Source: DATBSK01 sp964532485 (GTDB lineage: Bacteria > Actinomycetota > Acidimicrobiia > IMCC26256 > PALSA-555). From it: a DNA stretch of 64,000 bases. The position numbers and the translations under genes were made by a program. The notes under the pieces were generated by a model. The model worked only from the letters and a program-made list of their open reading frames with translations, had not been told where the DNA came from and made no database searches. This document shows, one piece after another, positions 33,357-41,794 of the stretch. The DNA lies in assembly GCA_964532485.1 (NCBI GenBank), contig CAZHKE010000004.1:48545-112544 (forward strand), in the 5' to 3' direction. Position 1 is the stretch's first letter. Every line of letters begins with the position of its first letter.

Positions 33357-35346
33357 ATGCACGTCGAGCTCTCCGACGAGCAAGCCGCGCTCCGCCACGG
33401 TCTCGAGCGACTCCTCGGCGATCGATCCTCGCCCGCACGCGTGCGCGCGGTCGAGGAGGCCGACGGCTTCGACCGTGAGCTGTGGGGAGCGATGGCGACG
33501 ATCGGCCTGCCCGCGATGAGCGCGGCGGAGCCGTGGGGAGGTGCAGCCTCGCTCGTGGACGCGCAGCTCGTCTCCGAGACGGCGGGTCGCGCGCTCGCAT
33601 CCGTACCGTTGCCGCAGGCGGTGGTGGCTGCCCGCGTGCTCACCGACCTGCACGACCAGCGTGCCGCGCGGATCGCCGACGGGAGCCCGGTCGCCATCGT
33701 CCCCGATCCGTCGGCGCCGGCGCCGTTCGTGCCGGTGGCCGATCTGGTCCTCGTCGCGGGCGACGACGGCTGGCTGCTCCACGAGCCGGACGAGATCATC
33801 GGCGTTCGCCTCACGTCGGGCGAGCCGGCAGGAGATGCTCGCGAGCTGGGTGTGGGCACGACCCTCTCCGGCGACGTGACGCGGGGCCTCGACGAGCTCC
33901 GGGTCCTCGAGGCGGCACGTCTCGTCGGCCTCGCATCCCGCGCGCTCGAGCTCGCGGTCGACTACTGCAAGCAGCGGGAGCAGTTCGGTCGGCGCATCGG
34001 CTCGTTCCAGGCTCTGCAGCACCGTCTCGCCGACCACGCCACCGCCGTGGACGCGGCGCGCCTCCTCGCGTTCGCGGTCGGCGCATCCCTGGATGCGGGC
34101 CGGTGCTCGACAGCCGATGCACGTGCGGCATACCGCTGGTGCGCGGCGGTCGCCCGTGACGTGGCGGCCGACGCGATCCAGATGCACGGCGGGTACGGCT
34201 TCACGCTGGAGTACGACCCGCAGCTCTGCTTGCGGCGCGCCCGGGCCTGGGGCTCGTGGATCGGCGACGAGGCTCGCGACTGGGCCGTGGTCGCCGACGA
34301 GCGACTCGCGACCGCGATCGCACCCGTGGAGGCTGACCTCCCGGCAGCGGCGCGCCAGTTCCGCGACGAGGTGCGCGCGTTCCTCGGTGAGCGCCTCACA
34401 CCCGATGTCCGCGCGCGGATGCGGGCCACGGGCACGTTCCACGATTCGGGCTTCCACCGAGCGCTGGCGGCACGCGGCTGGATCGGGATGGCATGGCCGC
34501 GGCCCGACGGCACGACCNNNNNNNNNNNNNNNNNNNNNNNNNNNNNNNNNNNNNNNNNNNNNNNNNNNNNNNNNNNNNNNNNNNNNNNNNNNNNNNNNNN
34601 NNNNNNNNNNNNNNNNNCGGGCCGTCCGCGACGGCGACGAGTGGGTGATCACCGGCTCGAAGATGTTCACGACACTGGCCCACGTGAGCGACTACGTGTT
34701 CCTGCTGGCCCGGACGAATCCCGACGCGGCCAAGCACGAGGGCCTCACGGTGTTCCTCGTGCCGCTCGACGCACCCGGTATCGAAGTGCATCCGGTCGCG
34801 ACGCTCGGCGGCGAGCGTACGAACGCGACCTTCTACGACGCTGTGCGCGTCGCCGACTCGTGCCGGGTCGGCGAGGTCGACGGTGGCTGGTCGGTGATGG
34901 CGGTCTCCCTCGACGTCGAGCGTGCCGGCGCGGACTACGCCGCTCAGGCCCGTCGTGTCCTCGACGAGACGCTGCGCTGGTCGCGTGGTCGCGGCCTCGA
35001 TGCGGCTGTCGTGCGCGATCGCCTGGCGCGCCTCACCGAGGACGTGCGTGCTGCCGAGCTCGCGGCTTGGAGGGTCGTGCGCCTCGTGGCCGACGAGCGT
35101 CCGATCAACGTGGAAGCGTCGATGGCGAAGCTCCTCGGCGCGGTCGTGTTCCAGCGGGTCTGCGAGGTGTGCCTCGACGTGTTGGGCCCGTACGGCCTCG
35201 TCGCAGCCGACGACGGCGAGCCCGACCCCGCGAGCTGGGTCGAGGAGGCCTGGCGTCACTCGAAGGTGACGAGCATCTACGGGGGCACCAACGAGGTGCA
35301 GCGCAACATCGTCGCCCAGCGCGGACTCGGCCTCCCGCGCTCGTGA
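33357..35346 (+). CDS. Tandem (fused) acyl-CoA dehydrogenase, FadE34-like, interrupted by an assembly gap
   Basis: One gene spanning the 100-N gap at 34518-34617. The first about 320 residues are a complete small-type ACAD (LSDEQAALRHGLERLL, the YCKQREQFGRRIGSFQALQH stretch, QMHGGYGFTLEYDPQLCLRR). A linker then leads into a second ACAD N-domain (ARQFRDEVRAFLGERL, RGWIGMAWPRPDG). After the gap follow WVITGSKMFTT, FYDAVRVADS and SIYGGTNEVQRNIVAQRGLG. The reading frame changes across the Ns, which only means the true gap length is not 100. A normal ACAD would lose about 80 residues there, so the real protein should be near 700 aa. Fused FadE34-type enzymes oxidise steroid side chains in mycobacteria. 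The start is ATG 33357 (or GTG 33351). Confidence 0.85.
34518..34617. other. Assembly gap of exactly 100 N
   Basis: A run of exactly 100 N, the standard placeholder for a gap of unknown length. It removes the middle of the second ACAD domain. Flanking segments on the plus strand are in different frames, as expected if the true gap is not 100 bases. Confidence 0.98.
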
Positions 35347-35418
35347 TACCGGCAGCACGCGGTCTCAGGTCGTCGAGGCGGATCGCGCCGTCGGTTCGTC
35401 CGCCAGTGACCGAGCGTG

Positions 35419-35817
35419 CTACCGCCGCGGGCGGAACTGTGGCAGCACCCGCCCGTCGTGCTCGACGAACGTCACCTCGACGGGCATCCCGATGCGCAGC
35501 TCGTCGGGTGACGCATCGACCAGGTTCGTGACGACACGCAGGCCGGGCTGCTCCTCGAGCTCCACCATGACGAGCGTGAACGGCAGGTCTTCGGAGAAGT
35601 CGGGTGACGGCGCGAGGTGGGTGACCGTCCAGCTGGCCACGGTGCCGCGCCCGCTCACGGCCTCCGGTGCCAGGTCCGTGCCGGCACAGCACCGACATCG
35701 TGGTTGCGGGTAGTGGATCCACGTCCCGCAGTCGCGGCACCGCAGGATCTCGAGGACGTGGCGGCGCGCCGCATCCCAGTACGAGCGCTGCTCGGCCTCG
35801 ATCGCCAGGTCCGGCAT
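35419..35817 (-). CDS. Zn-ribbon/OB-fold (DUF35) protein
   Basis: 132 aa. An N-terminal helix (EQRSYWDAARRHVLEI) leads into a rubredoxin-like zinc ribbon with two Cys-x2-Cys pairs (CRDC and CRCC), then an OB fold (GRGTVASWTVTHLAP, PFTLVMVELEE, GMPVEVTFVE). In steroid catabolism such domains partner MaoC-type hydratases (ChsH2) and Ltp2 aldolases. Here a double-hotdog protein is divergent at 35865 and an Ltp2-like protein is at 38946, which fits. TAGGGT lies seven bases upstream of ATG 35817, so the transcript is probably leaderless, with a GntR-type site just upstream. Confidence 0.9.
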   Translation of the reverse strand: MPDLAIEAEQRSYWDAARRHVLEILRCRDCGTWIHYPQPRCRCCAGTDLAPEAVSGRGTVASWTVTHLAPSPDFSEDLPFTLVMVELEEQPGLRVVTNLVDASPDELRIGMPVEVTFVEHDGRVLPQFRPRR

Positions 35818-35830
35818 CTCGCTTACCCTA

Positions 35831-35841
35831 TCGTCTGACCA
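35831..35841 (-). promoter_or_regulatory. Candidate FadR/GntR-type operator TGGTCAGACGA
   Basis: Read on the minus strand this matches TNGTNNNACNA and resembles the copies at 20123 and 58939. It abuts the presumed -10 (TAGGGT, 35830-35825) of the DUF35 gene, the position expected for a repressor site, and lies 24 bp from the divergent dehydratase start. Confidence 0.5.
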
Positions 35842-35864
35842 GGTTCAACGATTGCGGGCTCATC

Positions 35865-37070
35865 ATGACGGGAGACCCAGTGTCGAAGACCGAAGGCGCG
35901 CGCGACACCGGTGCGCGCATCACCGACGAGGGCATCGAGCGGTACCGAGCCCGGATCGGCGTGCCGGTTCCCGAACCCCCGCCCTACAACCGCGAGGGCT
36001 TCTTCGACACGATGCGTCACTTCTCGCTCGCGTACGGCGACGACAACCCGCTCTACTGCGACGCCGAGCACGCAGCGACCACTCGTTGGGGCGGGAGCAT
36101 CGGGCCACCGTTCTACCTGATGACGATGGGGGAGTCAGAGGTCACCGAGGTTCCTCGCGCGGTGCGCGAGCGCGCCAAGGGCGCGCTCGTGGGCGTGCAC
36201 ATGTTCCACGCCGGCAGCGAGTGGTCGTTCTACGAGCCGGTGCGCACGGGCGACCGGTGCGTCTCGATCCGGCGCCTCGTGGACGTCGAGCCAAAGGAGT
36301 CGGAGTTCGGGGGCGGGCGGAGCGTCATCTCGCACGTGCACCTCGACTACCTGCGTCAGCGCGACCGGGCGATGTTCGCGAAGCACCACTTCTGGTTCGT
36401 GCACGCCGAGCGAGAGGCGTCGAAGAAGGCTGGCAAGGAGCGCTCGGTCGAGTTCGCGTCGTGGACACCGGAGCAGATCGAGGAGATCGAGCAGCAGATC
36501 CTCGCCGAGCAGCCGCGCGGTGCGGAGCCGCGCTGGTGGGAGGACGTCGCGACCGGCGACTCGCTGGGGCAGCTCCTCAAGGGTCCCTTGCACGTCACCG
36601 ACATCGTCGGGCTCCACGTCGGCCTGGGACCGGGCGAGTACGGCTGGGGTGCGCTGCGGCTCGCGACGAAGCGCCGGCGCGAGTCGAAGGGCCTCTACAC
36701 CCGTGACTCGACGGGATCGTGGGACGTCGTCCAGCGGCTTCATTGGGATCCGGGCTGGGCGCAGGAGATCGGCGCGGCGCGCACGTACGACTATGGGATG
36801 ATGCGAATGATGTGGCTCGGCCACCTCTGCACCGACTGGATGGGCGACGACGCGTGGCTCGCGCGGCTGCGCTGCGAGTTCCGCCGGTTCAACTACGTCG
36901 GCGACCTCCAGACGATCACAGGGTTCGTCACCGCCAAGCCGGCGCCGGGAGTCGTGGAGGTCGAGCTCGCGGCGACGAACCAGCGCGGCGAGGTCACGTG
37001 CCCGGGCGACGCCACGATCCTCCTGCCCACACGCGACGGCACGCTGCCCGAGCTCCCGACGCCTGCGTGA
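35865..37070 (+). CDS. MaoC-like/FAS1-type double-hotdog dehydratase
   Basis: 401 aa with two hotdog domains. The N-terminal half has PYNREGFFDTMRHFSLAYGD followed by NPLYCD and GSIGPPFYLM, as in the FAS1-like dehydratase domain. The second half begins near WWEDVATGDSLGQLLKGPL and has LCTDWMGDDAWL and FRRFNYVGDLQTITGFV, as in MaoC domains. It would hydrate or dehydrate a CoA thioester. Start uncertain: ATG 35865, or GTG 35880, which has GGGAG six bases upstream. It is divergent from the DUF35 gene, overlaps the following HAD gene (GTGA), and heads a three-gene operon. Confidence 0.87.
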   Translation: MTGDPVSKTEGARDTGARITDEGIERYRARIGVPVPEPPPYNREGFFDTMRHFSLAYGDDNPLYCDAEHAATTRWGGSIGPPFYLMTMGESEVTEVPRAVRERAKGALVGVHMFHAGSEWSFYEPVRTGDRCVSIRRLVDVEPKESEFGGGRSVISHVHLDYLRQRDRAMFAKHHFWFVHAEREASKKAGKERSVEFASWTPEQIEEIEQQILAEQPRGAEPRWWEDVATGDSLGQLLKGPLHVTDIVGLHVGLGPGEYGWGALRLATKRRRESKGLYTRDSTGSWDVVQRLHWDPGWAQEIGAARTYDYGMMRMMWLGHLCTDWMGDDAWLARLRCEFRRFNYVGDLQTITGFVTAKPAPGVVEVELAATNQRGEVTCPGDATILLPTRDGTLPELPTPA

Positions 37071-37723
37071 GAGCGGTCCGCGCGGTGCTCTTCGACTACG
37101 CCGGCGTGCTCGGCACGCCCCCGTTCGACGGGGTGGCCGAGTGGGAGCGGGAGATGGGCTACCCAGAGGGCGCAACGTTCCGGGTGATCATGCGGGGCGA
37201 CTACCTCGACGCCGCCAGCGGTCACCCGTTCCACGCGGTGGAGACTGGTGAGCTCGGGCTCGACGAGTTCCTCGCGAACGCCGCCGCCGGGTCCGAGGAC
37301 CTGCTCGGTGGCCGTCGGTTCGACTCCGACGCGTACCTGCGCTTTCTCGCCGAGCCACGGTTCGGCGCGCAGTGGCCGATCGTGCATCGCGCCCGCGACC
37401 TGCGCGCCGACGGCTACCGCGTCGGGATCGTCACCAACAACATCCGTGCCTGGGAGGCGATCTGGACCAGCACGATCCCGCTCGACTGGTTCGACGAGGT
37501 CGTCGACTCCTGCGTCGTCGGCATGCGCAAGCCCGATGCCGCGATCTACCTCCACGCGTGCGAACGACTCGACGTGGCGCCGTCCGAAGCCGTCTTCCTC
37601 GACGATCTGGAGATCAACGTCGAGGGCGCACGTGCCGTCGGCATGCAGGGGATCCTCGTGACCGATGTGCCCACGGCCCTCGCCGAGCTGGAGTCGGTGG
37701 TCGGCGTCGCCTCGGATGGCTGA
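37067..37723 (+). CDS. HAD-superfamily hydrolase-like protein
   Basis: 218 aa. The fold is clear: motif I VLFDYAGVLG, motif II VTNNIRAW, motif III MRKPDAAIYLHACERL and motif IV VFLDDLEINVEGARAVG. In motif I the second Asp of the usual DxD is Ala (DYAG). The general acid/base is therefore missing, as in the epoxide-hydrolase-N/ACAD10-like branch, and phosphatase activity should not be assumed. GTG 37067 overlaps the dehydratase stop. Its end overlaps the following P450 start by eight bases. A second HAD with the same feature is at 54968. Confidence 0.87.
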   Translation: MRAVRAVLFDYAGVLGTPPFDGVAEWEREMGYPEGATFRVIMRGDYLDAASGHPFHAVETGELGLDEFLANAAAGSEDLLGGRRFDSDAYLRFLAEPRFGAQWPIVHRARDLRADGYRVGIVTNNIRAWEAIWTSTIPLDWFDEVVDSCVVGMRKPDAAIYLHACERLDVAPSEAVFLDDLEINVEGARAVGMQGILVTDVPTALAELESVVGVASDG

Positions 37724-38927
37724 CCGCTCCGCCGATGGGCGCGACGTACACGAGCTACCGCACGTCGATGCCGGGCGCCTCTTCGAGGATCCGCTCGCCG
37801 TGGCCGAGGAGGTGAGGCCGCGCAGCTGGGTCGCCCGCAGCGACGTGGGGCTCGTCGTCGTCACCCACGCCGGGTGCGAGGCGACGCTCCAGAACCCGGG
37901 GCTGTGGCCCGGCATCCACAAGCTGCTGCCGGAGATGGGCCTCGATCCCGGCCAGCTCGCCGGTCCGGGAGGCAACCTGCTCTCGAGCGAGGGACCGGAG
38001 CACGTTCGGCTGCGGCGGGTGGTCTCGAGGTGGTTCACGCCCACGCGAGTCGACGAGCTGTCGGCCCGCGTCCACGATCTCGTCGACCGTCTCATCGCGC
38101 CGATGACCGCTGCCGGCGGCGGCGACTTCATGACCGACGTCGCGCGCCGTGTGCCCGGTCCGGTGTTCTGCTGGCTCATCGGTGCCGACCCGTCGAGGGG
38201 CGATCGTGTCTACGCGCTGTCGGAGGTGCTGCTCAAGGCGTTCACCGCCGACCCGGCCCTGGCAGACTCGGTGCGCGAGGCCGGCGTGGCGATGCGTGAC
38301 CTCGTCGACGAGCTCATCGCCGAGAAGCGCCGCGACCCGGGCGACGACCTCATGTCGATCATGATCGGCGGCGTCGACGCGGGCGAGATCACGATCGACG
38401 ATGTGCGCTCGCTGTCATTCGAGATGTTGTCGGCATCGACCGACAACACGGCGCAATCCGCCGGTGCGGCGATGGCCCTGCTTCTTCGCCACCCGGACCA
38501 ATGGCGTGCACTCGTCGACGATCGAGGCCTTGCGTCACGCGCAGTCGAGGAGTGCGCGCGTGTCGAACCGAGGGTGAGGCTCCTCCCGGTGTTCGCGCCG
38601 GCCGACACGACACTGCTCGGGCTCGACGTGGCGACGGACGAGATGGTCTGGATGGACATCGTCGGCGCGCACTACGACCCCGAGGTGTACCCCGACCCGT
38701 ACCGGTTCGACGTGACCCGGCAGCACGCGAGACCACAGCTGAACTTCGGCATCGGGCGCCACTACTGCCTCGGGGCGGCGCTGGCGCGCATGGAGCTGCG
38801 GACGCTGCTCGAGACCGTCGCCGAGCGCTGGCTCGAGATCCGGCCCGCGGGCGAGGTCGTGATCGACCCGGCTTCGCCGACCGGCGCGGCGGTCCCGGCG
38901 TTGCCGATGAGCTGCGTGCCACGCTGA
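37716..38927 (+). CDS. Cytochrome P450 with Asn in place of the helix-I Thr
   Basis: 403 aa. The heme loop FGIGRHYCLGAALAR and VEECAR (ExxR) are intact. The oxygen-activating helix-I motif reads ASTDNTA, where most P450s have AGxDT or AGxET, so the conserved Thr is Asn. This may alter proton delivery, or mark a P450 that uses a substrate hydroxyl or peroxide. It is not close to the other two P450s in the window. ATG 37716 lies eight bases inside the end of the HAD gene. It belongs to the dehydratase-HAD-P450 operon and converges on the thiolase-fold gene. Confidence 0.92.
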   Translation: MADRSADGRDVHELPHVDAGRLFEDPLAVAEEVRPRSWVARSDVGLVVVTHAGCEATLQNPGLWPGIHKLLPEMGLDPGQLAGPGGNLLSSEGPEHVRLRRVVSRWFTPTRVDELSARVHDLVDRLIAPMTAAGGGDFMTDVARRVPGPVFCWLIGADPSRGDRVYALSEVLLKAFTADPALADSVREAGVAMRDLVDELIAEKRRDPGDDLMSIMIGGVDAGEITIDDVRSLSFEMLSASTDNTAQSAGAAMALLLRHPDQWRALVDDRGLASRAVEECARVEPRVRLLPVFAPADTTLLGLDVATDEMVWMDIVGAHYDPEVYPDPYRFDVTRQHARPQLNFGIGRHYCLGAALARMELRTLLETVAERWLEIRPAGEVVIDPASPTGAAVPALPMSCVPR

Positions 38928-38945
38928 TCCGGCCGGTGGGTGGCG

Positions 38946-40121
38946 TCAGCCGGTGTGCAGCAGCATGCAGCCCGCCAGTGGTCCGCCACCCCCGCTCACC
39001 ACCGCCACACGCGCGTCGGGCACCTGGCGCCTGCCGGCACGGCCCTGGAGCTGGCGCACCGACTCGGCGATCTGGCCCATGCCGTGCGTTCGACCCTCCG
39101 AGAGGTTGCCGCCGTGGGTGTTGAGCGGGAGTCGCCCGCCGGCGCGGATCGTGCCGCCCTCCACGAACGGGCCCCCGTCGCCGACCTCGCAGAACCCGAG
39201 TGCCTCGATCCACGAGAGCGCGATGAAGGTGAACCCGTCGTAGAGGAGCGCGACGTCGACGTCACCGATGCCGATGTCGCCGGCTCGCGACCACATGTCG
39301 CGGGCCGCGTACTTGGCCGACATCTCGGTGAGCTCGGGTGCCTGGTCCCAGTCGGGCATCGGTCCGGGCGCCACGGACATCGAGCGCACCAGCACCGCGG
39401 GGTGACGTAGGTCGCGCGCGCGATCGGCCGTCGTGACCACGACGGCGATCCCGGCGTCGACGGGGTAGTCGGAGTCGAGCAGCCGGATCGGCTCCGACAC
39501 GAACGGCGACGCGAGGTAGTCCTCGATCGTGAACGGCACGCGCTGGATCGCCCGCTCGTTGTGTGACGCCCACTCCCGCGTCGACACCGCGATCTCGCCG
39601 AGATGCTCTGCCGTCGTGCCGAACTCGAACATGTGGCGCTGCTGGAACATCGCGATCCATTGGCTCGCCATCACGCCGCCGTAGGGGACCTTGAACGCCA
39701 TGTCGGCGGGCATCTTGATGTTGGTGGGGATGCCGCCCGCACCGTGCGTCGTCGGGCGCACCATCGAGCGGAACGCGACGACCGTCTCGCACAAGCCGGC
39801 TGCGACCGCCAGCACCGCTTCGACGACCGCAGTCATCGCCGCGGGCCCGTGTCCGTCGGCGTCGCAGTACCAACGGATGTTCTTCATGCCGAGCCCGGTG
39901 AGGACGTACGTCGACGAGACCGAGCCGACCATGCCCCCCGGATAGGTGGCGATGCCGTCGACGTCGTCGGTGCTGAGCCCCGCGTCCTCGATCGCGAGCA
40001 GGCACGCCTCGAGCGCGAGGTCGCCCTCACTGCGACCCGAGCGCTTCGTCACCTCGGTCCACGCCGATCCGGCGAGGGCGGCGCGATCCGCGAACCCCAG
40101 ATCCGCTCGTTCCGCGTTCAT
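38946..40121 (-). CDS. Thiolase-fold protein, Ltp2-like (lipid-transfer/aldolase type)
   Basis: 391 aa. Thiolase-superfamily layout: LAIEDAGLSTDDVDGIATYP, a second half with IGDVDVALLYDGFTFIALSWIEALGFC, and LNTHGGNLSEGRTHGMGQIAE. The nucleophilic Cys of true thiolases, normally in a CxSG turn after the third strand, is absent; CDADGHGPAAM stands there. That is the pattern of Ltp2-type retro-aldolases, which act with a DUF35 partner (one is at 35419). I therefore favour aldolase over thiolase. It starts at ATG 40121, 24 bp after the upstream crotonase, with which it forms an operon. Confidence 0.85.
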   Translation of the reverse strand: MNAERADLGFADRAALAGSAWTEVTKRSGRSEGDLALEACLLAIEDAGLSTDDVDGIATYPGGMVGSVSSTYVLTGLGMKNIRWYCDADGHGPAAMTAVVEAVLAVAAGLCETVVAFRSMVRPTTHGAGGIPTNIKMPADMAFKVPYGGVMASQWIAMFQQRHMFEFGTTAEHLGEIAVSTREWASHNERAIQRVPFTIEDYLASPFVSEPIRLLDSDYPVDAGIAVVVTTADRARDLRHPAVLVRSMSVAPGPMPDWDQAPELTEMSAKYAARDMWSRAGDIGIGDVDVALLYDGFTFIALSWIEALGFCEVGDGGPFVEGGTIRAGGRLPLNTHGGNLSEGRTHGMGQIAESVRQLQGRAGRRQVPDARVAVVSGGGGPLAGCMLLHTG

Positions 40122-40145
40122 CGTCTCGGGCTCATCTCGGTCACT

Positions 40146-40937
40146 TCACCGCAGGCGCCATTCGGCGCGGATCTTCTCCTCGAAGATCCTCATGGCCTCC
40201 GACGAGTCGGCCGCGTCGTTGCTCGCCACGGCGATCGGAAGCCCGAGGTCCAAGGCAATCGCGCGGTTCATCTCGAGGCTGGCCCACATCGCGCGGACCG
40301 TGCCCTGGATCGCGACCGGGTCCTTCTCGGCGATTCGGGTCGCGAGCCAGTCGGCCTGCTCCATGAGCTGTTGCTTCGGCACGACCTCGCTGACCAGACC
40401 GATCTCCATCGCCTTCTGTGCACTGATTCGCTCGTCGTTGCCCATCAGGCCCATGCGCAGAGCCTCGCCGAAGAACATGCGCTTGCTCACCATGATCGGC
40501 TCGAGCACTGCCGTGAGTGCATAGGTGACGTGCGGGTCGAAGAACGTCGCGTGCTCGGCGGCGATGACGATGTCGCATTCGCCGATGATGTAGAACGCAC
40601 CGCCGCACGCCATGCCGTTGACTGCGCAGATCACCGGCTTCCAGAGCCGGCACGTCTTGGGCGACAGGAACTGGCTCGGGTCTTCCCGGTGCCAGAACTC
40701 GCGTTCGAACGTCAGCGGCTTGTCGACGTAGCGGTCGATGCCGGTGCAGAACGCCCGGTCTCCCGCGCCCGTGACCACGACGACCCTGATCTCGGGATCG
40801 GCCTTGGCCGTCTCCCACACTTCCCGGAGCTCCCGCTGCATCGCATGGTCGAACGCGTTCGAGGCCTCGGGTCGGTGCAGCGTGACGAACGCCTTGTGGT
40901 CGCGGACGTCGAAGAGGATCGCCTCGAAGTCGCTCAT
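40146..40937 (-). CDS. Enoyl-CoA hydratase/isomerase family protein with atypical active site
   Basis: 263 aa crotonase (FVTLHRPEASNAFD, FCTGIDRYVDK, AVNGMACGG). As in 11361-12173, both hydratase glutamates are lost: Tyr in GGAFYIIGECD and His in FFDPHVTY. The two proteins also share LEPI and the C-terminal layout, so they form one atypical subfamily. Reaction unknown. ATG 40937 is 23 bp from the divergent ATG 40961, leaving little room for leaders, and a TATCGT hexamer eight bases upstream could be the -10. The Ltp2-like gene follows. Confidence 0.87.
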   Translation of the reverse strand: MSDFEAILFDVRDHKAFVTLHRPEASNAFDHAMQRELREVWETAKADPEIRVVVVTGAGDRAFCTGIDRYVDKPLTFEREFWHREDPSQFLSPKTCRLWKPVICAVNGMACGGAFYIIGECDIVIAAEHATFFDPHVTYALTAVLEPIMVSKRMFFGEALRMGLMGNDERISAQKAMEIGLVSEVVPKQQLMEQADWLATRIAEKDPVAIQGTVRAMWASLEMNRAIALDLGLPIAVASNDAADSSEAMRIFEEKIRAEWRLR

Positions 40938-40960
40938 TCATCCAGACGATACTGAGCGCC

Positions 40961-41794
40961 ATGACCAGACCAGCAAGCGTCGCGGGCTGCAGCTACGAGG
41001 GCCGGCGAGTCGTCGTGACGGGCGCAGCGTCCGGGATGGGCGAGGCGACGGCTCGGCTCGTCGCCGAGCGCGGCGGCGAGGTCTGGGCAGTCGACATCCG
41101 AGCGCCGGCGGTCGACGTCGCCAGGACGCTGGTCACCGACCTGCGGGACGAGCACGCGATCGACGCCACCGCCGCCGCGATCGAGGCACCGATCGATGCC
41201 GTGTTCAGCTGCGCGGGGCTGGCGCAGACGGCACCCCCGCTCGACGTGATGACCGTGAACTTCATCGGTGCACGGCACCTGATCGAGGGCCTGGTGTCGA
41301 AGATCACACCGGGCGGTGCGATCGCCTGCATCGCATCCGTCGCCGCCTTTCGTTGGCCGCAGCACCAGGAGTCCCTCGCCGACCTGATGACCGTCACGCG
41401 CTTCGACGCCGCGCGGTCGTGGTGCGAGTCGCACGCTGACGTCGTGGGCGACGGGTACAGCTTCTCGAAGATGGCGACCGTCTGGTACGTCATGTGGCGC
41501 GCGGTCCAGCTCGCGCCGATCGGGGTGCGTCTCAACGCGGTGAGCCCCGGCCCGGTCGAGACGCCGATGATGGGGCACTTCGAGGCGGCGATGGGTAAGG
41601 GGTGGATGGACGCGTTCCCGAAGCCGCTCGGGCGACTCTCCCGAGCCCGCGAGCAGGCGGAGGCTCTGGCCTTCTGCAACTCGCCCGGTGCGTCGTACCT
41701 CACCGGTACGAACGTGCACGTCGATGGCGGGGTCACCGCGGCCTGGGTCACCGGGCAAGCCGACAAGCCGGTGCGGTCGCAGCCGGAGTCGTGA
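40961..41794 (+). CDS. Short-chain dehydrogenase/reductase, 3-alpha-hydroxysteroid-dehydrogenase-like
   Basis: 277-aa SDR. Cofactor motif TGAASGMG, then VWAVDIRAPAVDV with Asp favouring NAD, FSCAGLAQ, and catalytic Ser in IACIASVAAF. A long insertion separates the Ser from the YSFSK motif, a layout recalled for 3-alpha-hydroxysteroid dehydrogenase/carbonyl reductases. A steroid or terpenoid alcohol is therefore plausible. GATACT lies seven bases before ATG 40961 and is a likely -10, so the mRNA would be leaderless. Its stop overlaps the next gene by four bases (GTGA). Confidence 0.88.
   Translation: MTRPASVAGCSYEGRRVVVTGAASGMGEATARLVAERGGEVWAVDIRAPAVDVARTLVTDLRDEHAIDATAAAIEAPIDAVFSCAGLAQTAPPLDVMTVNFIGARHLIEGLVSKITPGGAIACIASVAAFRWPQHQESLADLMTVTRFDAARSWCESHADVVGDGYSFSKMATVWYVMWRAVQLAPIGVRLNAVSPGPVETPMMGHFEAAMGKGWMDAFPKPLGRLSRAREQAEALAFCNSPGASYLTGTNVHVDGGVTAAWVTGQADKPVRSQPES

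Noticed and set aside
33357..35346. Frameshift or pseudogene in the tandem ACAD
   Set aside because: The frame change occurs only across the 100-N placeholder, whose length is arbitrary; both sides have intact ACAD motifs.
38946..40121. Biosynthetic thiolase (PhaA/AtoB type)
   Set aside because: The nucleophilic Cys turn is absent and the sequence follows the Ltp2/SCP-x-like branch.
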